Positions 53,619 through 61,783 of a DNA stretch of 64,000 bases are shown here, one piece after another. How positions within the stretch are numbered: the first letter of the stretch is position 1; each line of letters begins with the position of its first letter. The notes beneath the pieces were generated by a model. The model worked only from the letters and a program-made list of their open reading frames with translations, ran no database searches and was not told the DNA's origin. Origin of the DNA: CAZDBA01 sp965224765 (GTDB taxonomy: Bacteria > Planctomycetota > Planctomycetia > Pirellulales > Pirellulaceae); assembly GCA_965224765.1 (NCBI GenBank), contig CBDDAC010000023.1, positions 186,001-250,000 on the forward strand. The letters run 5' to 3'. The position numbers and the translations under genes are program-made.

Positions 53619-55940
53619 ATGATTCGATTCGCGTTTACAATCTTCCTGAGTGCGTTTTTACTATTTCAGGTACAGCCCTTAATTGCTCGATACATTCCTT
53701 CCCTGGTTTGGGGGAGCGCCCGCGGTCTGGACAACCTGCATGTTGTTTTTCCAAGTCCTGTTGCTGGGTGGATACGCGTACGCCCACGGACTCAACAGTT
53801 GGTTGAAGCCTCGTAGCCAGGCGATTCTGCATGTTTCGTTGCTGCTGATTTCGCTTGCCTTTTTGCCGATCATCCCTCGTGAAGCGCTAAAGCCCTCAGG
53901 CACTGAGTCCCCAACATTCCAAATCTTGCTACTGTTGTTGATCACAATTGGGCTTCCCTATTTCCTACTGTCTTCGACAGGCCCCCTAATTCAAGCTTGG
54001 TTCAGTCGTAGATTTCCCGGTCGCAGCCCGTATCGATTATTTTCACTTTCCAATACGGGCTCATTGTTGGCATTGGTTTCCTTTCCGGTCTTGTTTGAAC
54101 CGATGCTTGGAAGCCGCCAACACGCGATCTATTGGTCGATGGGACATGTGCTCTTTGTGCTGGCTTGTGCTTTTTGTGCGATTACAACTTGCATCAGGTT
54201 CAGCGCTGAACCTGACGCAAACGAAGTTGCCAACCAAAACGTGGCAGCTGAAACTCAATCGGCTCAAAAGCCAGGTATTGGGACACTGTTCATGTGGTTG
54301 CTGCTTTCCTTGGTACCGTCCATCCTGCTTTTAGCCTCTACCAATCAAATTTGTCAGGAAGTCGCCGTCGTACCTTTCCTTTGGGTTCTTCCCTTAGGAC
54401 TCTATTTAATTTCATTCATAATTTGTTTTGACAATCCACGTTGGTACAACCGCACCGTGTTTGGTGCATTGATGGTGCTAAGTGTCGGCTTGGCCAATTT
54501 CTGTATTGTGGAGGGAACTTCCGTCCCGCTTCCATTGCAGATTTTTGGATATTCACTGGCTCTCTTCGCTTGTTGCATGACCTGCCATGGTGAACTTGCC
54601 AAATGTCGACCTCACCCCAAATACCTGACGCTGTTCTACCTGTTCGTCTCACTCGGAGGCGCACTGGGGGGAATTTTTGTAGTGGTTGTCGCCCCAATGA
54701 TTTTCACCGACTACCTGGAATTGCATGTCGCCTTGATTGCGGCGCCGGTTATCACATTCCTCGCGATCTTGCTCTCCAACGACTGGCAATCGATGCGCAA
54801 CATCTCGATTACCGTTCCCGTCTGTGCCTTGGTGATTTTTGGCTTCATGATTTCCGCAGCCCTGAACTCTTTGAGGACATGCAACTCAGAATCGCATTTA
54901 TCGCAGCAATTGGATTCAGTATCGTTCGCATACCCAAAGACAGCCCTAACAAATGGGTCAGTGTTTTGGGCAAGGCGGTCCCGTTATTATTTGTCGTAGG
55001 AGTCCTTGTCGCCGTCAATGGTGCGCTGTTTAACGACGCATTTACCAAAGATGATGAAATCGTACTGAAGAAACGCGACTTCTTTGGAACCGTCAAAGTC
55101 TTAGACAATACGAAGACTTCCAGGTACGACGATTCGCAAGAAGAAAAGTACACACTGTTGAACGGACGAATCAATCACGGCTTTCAGTATCGAGACAAAG
55201 CCCATCGCCGCGAACGCACAAGCTACTACGCTCCTGGAAGTGGAGTCGGTATCGCGATCGCTCAGCACCCCAATCGGGCGAACGGCCTGAAATTGGGAGT
55301 CATCGGGTTGGGCACTGGCACCATCGCTTCCTGGGTCGAAGAAAAAGATGAAATCGTTTTTTACGAGATCAATCCGATCGTAAAAGAAATTGCCTACTCA
55401 GAATACTTTACCTATTTAAGTGACGCCAATGTTCCCAAGGAGAATGTCATTCTCGGTGACGCACGTATTAAGCTGGCTCAACAACTCAAAGAAGGACAAA
55501 ATCAACAATTTGACGTCCTGGCCGTTGATGCGTTTTCCAGCGACGCGATCCCTCGCCATTTGTTAACACAGGAATGCATCGAACTATACAAAAAACATCT
55601 CAAGAGTGACGGCATCTTGGCCATCCACATCTCCAACCGCTTTCTCAATCTGAAACCGATCGTCTACAAACTTGCAGAGCTGGCTGAGTATGAAGCGTTT
55701 TACATAAGCTTTAATGACAATGACGACGCGTGGGGGGAAATGGGCGACATGCAAAGTAGCTGGATACTCCTGACCAACAACAAAGAGTTCTACGAAAGCG
55801 ATGCATTCAAACCCAATACGGATCGTTGGAATCCTGAAAAAGACGTTCTCTGGACCGATGACTTTGGAAGTATCTTTCAAGTGCTCAACTTCGATCTTCC
55901 GTCAGTCTACGATTTATTTGGGTTCAACACTTCAGAATAA
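53619..55940 (+). CDS. Membrane spermidine-synthase-like protein, interrupted by two compensating indels
   Basis: The N-terminal half is an MFS-like set of about twelve hydrophobic helices; the C-terminal half carries a SpeE-like Rossmann domain. There, GLKLGVIGLGTGTIASW is the SAM-type loop and DVLAVDAFSSDAIPRHLLTQE the active-site segment. The reading starts MIRFAFTIFLSAFLLFQVQPLIARYI in one frame, switches to LPWFGGAPAVWTTCML in the +1 frame after about 53695 (one extra base), then returns to the first frame after about 54850-54880 (one missing base). Corrected length is about 773 residues, typical of the family. Polyamine synthesis is not assured, since many family members lack the binding residues. 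Confidence 0.75.
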
Positions 55941-56232
55941 TCAATTCGACAGAATCGGTCATTCGTATTTCAGGCAGCGTCGTAGAACAAGCGAATGAAT
56001 GAATTCGTTCTGCGGCCAGTCAACCATTCGGAGTCCAGCGGGCCGACCATTTCCCTTTAGGGTTCAAGCGTCAAACAGGCTTGATTGCTTCCTAATATCG
56101 AATTGCCTATTTCATTCAAATATTTCGTGATGCATTTCGGGACAAGCTGTCGCTTTCCTATTCGAACAAGGGCATGGTCAACAAATTGACGATGCAGCAA
56201 AACGACTCCATTTGCAAACAAAGGAACATCTG

Positions 56233-56630
56233 ATGAGACGCCTCTGGGGCTGTTTGGTCATTGGACCGGCGTGTTTGCCTCACCGCTTTCCGCCTTTCAC
56301 CCCAAGAGCCCGATAAAGCCGGGCAAACAGAAGTTGCGACAGACGTTAAAGGATCGGAAATCATTGTTCACTCACTGAGTGTGAGCAAAAACAAAGCTAC
56401 GACGATTTCTTCGTCAAGTCATCCAAAAAGCTTGTCCGCAAAGGCACCCGTCGAATTCGATGGTACCGAGTTCATATCTATCTGCTCCAACTGGTAAAAA
56501 GGGATACCGTATAACGGCTACTCCCAAAGACCGAATGCGATGATTCAATTCCGTTCGACTTTCCTTGCATTCGATCAAAATCATGATGGCGTAATTGAAA
56601 ACTGTGAATCTCATTTCGCAGAATTCCCGT
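56233..56630 (+). pseudogene. Degraded gene with an EF-hand-like loop
   Basis: AAGGAA precedes an ATG at 56233 giving MRRLWGCLVIG, a lipoprotein-like or signal-like start that soon loses frame. From 56261 another frame runs to a TAA at 56495-56497 and continues beyond it with FRSTFLAFDQNHDGVIENCE. The run DQNHDGVIENCE fits the twelve-residue calcium-binding EF-hand loop (D-x-N-x-D-G-x-I-x-x-x-E). The piece therefore looks like a frameshifted and stop-broken remnant of an EF-hand protein. Planctomycetes encode many such proteins, but with only one loop this is tentative. It runs straight into transposase debris on the right. Confidence 0.35.
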
Positions 56631-57060
56631 TGCGAATTGGCACTCGCGCGAGAATGTTTGGTCGGGTTGGCTACGATGAAGCCAACACGCGGAAACAACT
56701 TCGAAGAATGTAGTGAAGTTTCACAACGGTCGAGGCACAGCGGAACAATGGATCAAGGAAAAGGCATGTATGCGATCGAATGGACGAAGCTTTCCTGTCG
56801 TACTTTTAAAGACAACCACACACAATTACAACTCTTTGCCTTGGCTTACAATCTGGCTAATTTATTGAGGCGGTTGGTACTGCCTCGTGAAGTCAAGCAT
56901 TGGTCGCTGACGACATTGCGTGAGAAACTGATTAAAATCGGCGCGAAGGCAGCTCGACACGCAAAATACATCACTTTTCAACTGATCGAAGTCGCCGTGC
57001 CCGGAAATTGTTTGCCACTATTCTCGACCGAATCAAGCTTTTAGCGATTCCACCACCAAC
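56631..57060 (+). pseudogene. IS1380-type transposase remnant
   Basis: Translating in shifting frames recovers the C-terminal quarter of an IS1380-type transposase. A degraded WHSRE then FGRVGY comes first (expected WHPGELFPRVGF). Then NVVKFHNGRGTAEQWIKE, EWTKLSCRTFKDNHTQLQLFALAYN, LPREVKHWSLTTLREKLIKIGAKAARHAKYITFQL and, in a further frame, KLFATILDRIK follow. At least three frameshifts are needed and the N-terminal and catalytic parts are missing, so it cannot transpose. Family assignment is from remembered conserved blocks and was not searched. Confidence 0.7.
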
Positions 57061-57063
57061 CGG

Positions 57064-57150
57064 TTCAAGAACCTTTCAAATCCGATTGCGACTTGGCTGT
57101 CCCGGAGTAACCCGGTTTCTAGTCAACCGAGTTACTCAGTGTGGACGTAC
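57064..57150 (+). repeat. Direct repeat copy 1 after transposase remnant
   Basis: Begins TTCAAGAACCTTTCAAATCC and ends near CAGTGTGGAC. It matches 57932-58013 at roughly three quarters of positions, including the CGGTTT...TCAACCGA core. It follows the transposase remnant directly and could be the right end of that element. Confidence 0.6.
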
Positions 57151-57334
57151 TTTTTTCATTTATTTTCAAAGTTGGGAATAAATTTTGAATTAACCCCTCA
57201 AAGGATATGTCATCAATGGTGATAAGGCCCGCGAATGTTGTCTAAAAATCAATGCAAAATACAAAGAGTATGGTGTCTTTTGATTCCGCCGGCCTTACCG
57301 ATCATGGAAATGGAATTGGTAAAAAGGAAACCGT

Positions 57335-57899
57335 ATGTTGTGCTGGCACCGAAAACCTGGCTTTTGGGCTTGTGTTTTCCTGGTCTTGTTGGTTCTTTTC
57401 GTGCCGGTACTTACAACAACGACCGGTTGTTTGGGAGGTCACAGACAGATAGGTGACTATCTTGCTGTAGCATCAATCACGCGAGGGCAAAAACTCAACG
57501 CAGATGGCAACGAAATCAAGGTATGGGGGTTCGTTGACCATGGCAACATTTTTGCAAATGGTGCTCAAGAAATTCTTGAACAATGTTGGGCGGGAGATAA
57601 TTCTGACCCTGCCCAATGGCGTTTTTCAATCAAGTCTGGACAGAATGCAGAGACGGGAAGTGGACATTTTTTCAGTTTATGTCCCAAACGATCAGGGGCG
57701 AGACGCACTCCTCAAGGCGTTTTTGGCAGATGCGAAAGCCGGAAGACCCACTGAGGTATTTGTGAAAGGGAGAGTTTCCGCGGCTGAACTTCATTCGAAC
57801 TTTTCCAGCCACGTCCACGTGCGCGTTGACGTCACATCTTCACAAGATATTTTGCTGGAGTATGCAGAAAAGAATGAGGAAGTTGAGGGCCATGACTGA
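57335..57899 (+). CDS. Small lipoprotein-like protein, interrupted by one extra base
   Basis: Unknown function. AAGGA seven bases upstream supports ATG 57335. A hydrophobic segment (WACVFLVLLVLFVPVL) leads to TTTTGCLGG, which can serve as a lipobox with the Cys acylated. A mainly polar domain follows (DYLAVASITRGQKLNADGNEIKVWGFVDHGNIF). The frame is lost at a T5 run (57622-57626); dropping one T continues RFQSSLDRMQRREVDIFSVYVPNDQG to the stop. Corrected length is about 187 residues. The gene lies between two imperfect direct repeats of about 85-90 bases, suggesting it was moved together with the adjacent transposase remnant. Confidence 0.55.
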
Positions 57900-57931
57900 T
57901 AAGGCATAGGGTGCGGCGACACCGAGCTTAC

Positions 57932-58013
57932 TTGAAGAACTTTTCAAATCCAATCGCAACTTGCCTGCCCCAGACTCGGTTTTTAATCAACCGAATCAAT
58001 CAGAGTGTGGATG
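57932..58013 (+). repeat. Direct repeat copy 2
   Basis: Begins TTGAAGAACTTTTCAAATCC and ends near CAGAGTGTGGATG. It is similar in sequence and orientation to 57064-57150, but no transposase remnant precedes it. Confidence 0.6.
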
Positions 58014-58238
58014 GACCCGTTCTCCTTCTTGTCTTGACAGCTCGTTGGGGCTATTACCCCGCAGCCTGAGGCAATTTCGCAAGCTGTTCAAGCTTACTCA
58101 TACGATTCAGGGTAGATGACGATTTCAACGCGGCGATTGGGGGGCTGATTCCATTTGGGCCGGAGTTTTGAGGATGACGGGGCCGATTGCTGGCCATGGT
58201 GAACATCTGGTCTTTGGGCATTGAATGTGGCCGATCAA

Positions 58239-58811
58239 CTACCATCTGGAGTCCCTCCCCCATTCGAACGAAGCAGCAGCCAATTTTTCGACAACTCCCC
58301 CAATACTCGCACCCGGCTTAAATTTGAATCGTCTATTCAAGGCACTCTCAAATCTAACGACGTCGTCCGGATCGTCCTCACCGCAAAAGAAAACAATTTT
58401 CGCGACGCCGGCCAGGCGAGCCGCCATCAATTGAATCGAAAACATGAGTTGACGATTACCGCCATAGGCTCCACACCCCCAATTTCCCGTGTGCACCGCG
58501 ATTGGTTTCCTGGCCGATTGCCGTCCCAAGAACGACGGCTCTGAATCCGGAGAAGGCGGTCACAAGCGCCGCCTCGATCTCCGAACGTGAGTAAATAGAG
58601 TTCCCCGAAGAGATCGGCGCTTCGATCACGAGAATATTGGAACGAGTTGGCGGTTCAAGCACTCCACCGACTCGCGAACAAGGGCGTCCTCCGAACTCGC
58701 AAAACGTGCACCATAGATTGAACGAGTATTTAAATTCAATGTTCGTTGAACATCAAAGAAGAACTGGCGTAGGTAATCCACCCTCCACGGTACGTGGTCG
58801 TAACGGGTCAT
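58239..58811 (-). pseudogene. PARG-like (poly(ADP-ribose) glycohydrolase-type) protein, frameshifted
   Basis: ATG 58811 with AGGA upstream opens MTRYDHVPWRVDYLRQFFF. After a missing base near 58702 the frame continues CEFGGRPCSRVGGVLEPP and RSNILVIEAPISSGNSIYSRSEIEAALVTAFSGF. After an extra base near 58550 it reads KPIAVHTGNWGCGAYGGN, RQLMFSIQLMAARLAG and VAKIVFFCGED. The TGNWGCGAYGGN block is close to the TGNWGCGAFGGD block of PARG. The usual GGG-x6-QEE signature that holds the catalytic Glu pair is not seen, so activity is doubtful. A further 60 codons beyond 58239, in another frame, could be the original C-terminus. The gene starts 20 bases after the lipoate-ligase-like stop, so it was probably co-transcribed. 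Confidence 0.55.
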
Positions 58812-58831
58812 CGCGATCCTGTCTTAAATTC

Positions 58832-59551
58832 TTAGATCTTTTCGGTCCAGGTCCTATCGAGATACTTGGTATTGGCCAAGTGCTTTGTAAGACCGCTTGG
58901 CCAATCCTCCATCTGACCATCCGTCGCCCATTCGGCCGCAATCGAATCCCGCAATTCGGCCGATTTAAGTGGGAGACATGCAAGGAAATCGTCGTGCGAT
59001 CGACTCGCTCGGTAATCAGGCTGCCGTGATGGCATATCAAGACAACTTGCGATTTGCGCGATCGGCATTCCGGTCAACAGGGTACCGTGATAAACCATAA
59101 ACCGCCGCTTGCAACGCAGTGCATTTCCAGAAACTTTGCGTCCCCCGAACACAAGATCACAGGTTCCCTTCATCTCGACCTCAACGCCAAGACGATGGAT
59201 TGCTTTCATGAGCCGGCCCATTACGAATTGATGGGCGACATCGAGCATTCTGAGCTCAGGCCGTTTCTGATAGTCAATCAGAACTGCGTACATCAAACAT
59301 CCTGCCCCGGCGACAACGGTGGCACCGCCACTGCAGCGTCGCAGAACCGGAATTTGATTCGCAGAACAAAAGGAATGGTTGACCTCGTTCTCAAACGACG
59401 AGCCGCGTCCCAACACCACAAATAAATCCGGACTTTCCCAAAGCCGAAGCACCTCTGGATATTCTCCAGCCGCCTCTGCCGAATCCAACAACGCCTCATC
59501 AAGAGCAAGATTTTCCGCAGGCGACGGCAATGTAAGATTCAATAGCAGCAT
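58832..59551 (-). CDS. Lipoate-protein ligase-like protein (BPL/LplA/LipB fold), 239 aa
   Basis: Biotin/lipoate ligase-fold enzyme; such proteins attach lipoate or octanoate to E2 or H-protein lysines. The N-terminal NLALDEALL (residues 14-22), RRCSGGATVVAGAGCLMYAV (residues 70-89, with the RRxSGGxxVxxxxG ligand loop) and FGGRKVSGNALRCK (residues 134-147, with the catalytic Lys after GGR) are family hallmarks. The length is near normal. It has an adequate hydrophilic profile for a cytosolic enzyme. The start ATG is 59551. Immediately downstream lies the PARG-like remnant. Confidence 0.82.
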   Translation of the reverse strand: MLLLNLTLPSPAENLALDEALLDSAEAAGEYPEVLRLWESPDLFVVLGRGSSFENEVNHSFCSANQIPVLRRCSGGATVVAGAGCLMYAVLIDYQKRPELRMLDVAHQFVMGRLMKAIHRLGVEVEMKGTCDLVFGGRKVSGNALRCKRRFMVYHGTLLTGMPIAQIASCLDMPSRQPDYRASRSHDDFLACLPLKSAELRDSIAAEWATDGQMEDWPSGLTKHLANTKYLDRTWTEKI

Positions 59552-59888
59552 AAATATTTTTCAAAAGTTAATCTGTGACGATTAGTTAACTCTCGACGCA
59601 ACCCACCATCTCATGGGCATTTACGTCAATTCAAAGCTTAACAAGTTACCCGGTTTGCCTGTTCCAGCAATCGGAATTGCCTCAAGTGCTTTCTAAGGAC
59701 ACTTGAGAGCACCGCGAAAGTCAAATTATTCGTTGCAAACCTAACGATTATCCGGCAAACTCGTTATAAGCGGGCCAACATGCAGGGACTCATTCGCGCA
59801 AGTTTGGCCTTCCGCAAGTAAGATAGAAATAGGTCTCTTAGTCACCGAAGTGGTGTCGGGGGACAACTGTTTGTCCAAGGATTAGAAA
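59552..59888. other. Intergenic region before repeat protein
   Basis: About 340 bases between divergent genes. No gene is seen. A small inverted repeat GGACAA/TTGTCC (59861-59876) lies just before the AAGGA ribosome site of the next gene, which could influence its translation. Confidence 0.5.
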
Positions 59889-61527
59889 ATGATTTCCCGT
59901 TTGTCATTGATCGCTGCCTCGTTTGTCGCCAGCCTGCTCGTTTGCCCAACAAACGCGCAGGATATCTGCGTGCAATATCACCTGGTGCCACAAACGATCT
60001 ATGAAAAAAAGCAAGTGACTCGATATCGCCTCGTCAACGAAACCAGCTACGAAACGAAGCAAATCGTCGATCAGGTTCCCGTCTACTCTACCGAGAAACG
60101 TGAAAAGGTAACCGTCACCTACGAGCCCCATACCACAACCACCATGCAGGATGAGTATTACGATGTGCTTCGTCCTGTAACAGAGACGAAGTATCGGGAA
60201 AGAACCTGGCAGGAAACAGAATATGAAACAGTTACCGAAATGCGTGACCGCGATTATGTGGTCGAGAATCCGGTAACCGAAACTCAATATCGGACAGAAC
60301 GTGTTTTAGTCAGAAAGCCGGTCCGCAAGACACAAATGCGTACCGAGGACGTAACCACCTATCGGCCGGTTCAGACTCTGGAGACAGAGTATGTTCCTGG
60401 CGCGGTTCTTACTAACCAACTGGTAGAAACTCCTGGATCGAATCGTTCACGATTGGATTGGCTGGAACGCGGCTACTATTGGGACTCCAACACGGGACGT
60501 TATGTGTTTCGTCGAGGTGGTCTCCACTGGACAAATCCTGGTACGGTCTTGGCGAATCAACCAACCCTTGCTCTTGGCGTAGTGCCTCAGCAACGTGCGA
60601 GAACCACCTATGTTCCCGAGATTTCACGTCGCCAAAGCCCCGTTGAGGTCATCGAATACGACGAACACATCGAAGTTCGCAGGGTTCCAATCGAAGTTCA
60701 ACGTACAGAGCGCAAGATCGAAACGCGAAAAGTTCCCGTGGAAATCCAACGCCCAATCACAAGGACCAAGACAGAACGGGTTCCCTATAGCGAAACTCGC
60801 ATGGAACGTGTCACCAAAGTTCGTCGAGTCCCCATCGAAAAAACAGAATTACGCCGCGTTGAAAAAGTAGAACCCTATGACAATGTCACAGCTCGCTGGG
60901 TAGAAAAGACGAGAGACGTCCAAGTTCCCAAGACAACCACTCGTCGAATCCCCTACACCGAAACCGTTACGGTTCCTCGTACGATCTGGATGAAGATTCC
61001 TGTTGATGCGTTCGGCAATCCCTTAGGCAACCCGATTCCGATCGAAACTGCTGCGGATCGAACTCCCCAGATTCGCGAAACGACTCTCCGAACTCCAACA
61101 GCGGCACCCAGCGTCCTAAATCGTACCACCACCGAAACGGCTGGACGTATCGCTGATCCGGCTCCATTTCAGCGAATCGAATATGATCGACCTGCTCGCA
61201 AACAACCCAACACACCGACCAGACCAGACCCCTGATGATGGAATCGTTTTTCCTGAAACCGTTCCAGATGCTGACAATCCGGAAACCTCCATGGTCCAGG
61301 TTACACGCCGCCCAGTAACCAATGGCACGAACGAAACATCGGGTAAGACAATCGAAGATGAGCCTGTACGAATCCAACCTCTTTCGGATGATGATGATGA
61401 AAAGACGGAGCCCGATCCAATCGACGGCACCTTCATTCCTGGAAGTTCAGATTCTGATTCAGAGGAATCGAACCCAAGCGATGACCTGGATGATGATGTT
61501 GCTGGCAACGACCCTAAAATCAACTAG
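59889..61527 (+). CDS. Secreted Tyr/Val/Arg-rich repeat protein, interrupted by one extra base
   Basis: Signal peptide (residues 1-24, ending TNAQ). The body is built from short repeats of the type Val-x-Tyr/Arg-x-Pro-Val-x-x-x-x-x-Tyr, for example YRLVNETSYETKQ, TKYRERTWQETEYE, YVVENPVTETQYR, and in the second half RVPIEVQRTERKIETRKVP. Such low-complexity YTV-like repeat proteins are known from planctomycete cell envelopes. The frame ends early at DP-stop, but the +1 frame from 61183 carries DDGIVFPETVPDADNPETS and an acidic tail to 61527. One extra C in the CCCC at 61229-61232 joins them, giving about 545 residues. The tail is strongly acidic, unlike the basic repeat body. Confidence 0.75.
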
Positions 61528-61628
61528 AGTGCATGCCGTTTTGCTCTGGCGTTTTCGTCAAACGTTTCCAAGTCGCATCGATACTGGTGGTTCGTCAGAG
61601 CTGAATTGACCAGTTTTAGTGGGTGCCA

Positions 61629-61653
61629 TGCTTCACGCTTGCGTGAGCATGCT
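61629..61653. repeat. Hairpin with 11-bp stem
   Basis: CATGCTTCACGC and GCGTGAGCATG pair apart from a one-base bulge, with a TT loop. It lies between the repeat-protein gene and ftsK on no particular strand; without a T-run it is unlikely to be a classical terminator. Confidence 0.6.
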
Positions 61654-61783
61654 TGCACAAGATCAAGGCCTGACACCCTTCGGTTTTCAGGTTGGCTGAA
61701 CCACTAAAACGTTCCAACCAAATTGTCAGCGACAACACAGAGGTCCATCAATCGAATGAGGCGACAGGGTTGAGCCGAAAAAT

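Noticed and set aside
56414..56698. Minus-strand frame beginning LFPRVGFIVAN, like IS1380 transposase
   Set aside because: The plus strand of the same stretch aligns as FGRVGYDEAN in the correct place before the remaining transposase; the minus match arises from local dyad symmetry.
61621..61660. Rho-independent terminator for the repeat-protein gene
   Set aside because: The hairpin has no T-run on either side; listed as a repeat instead.
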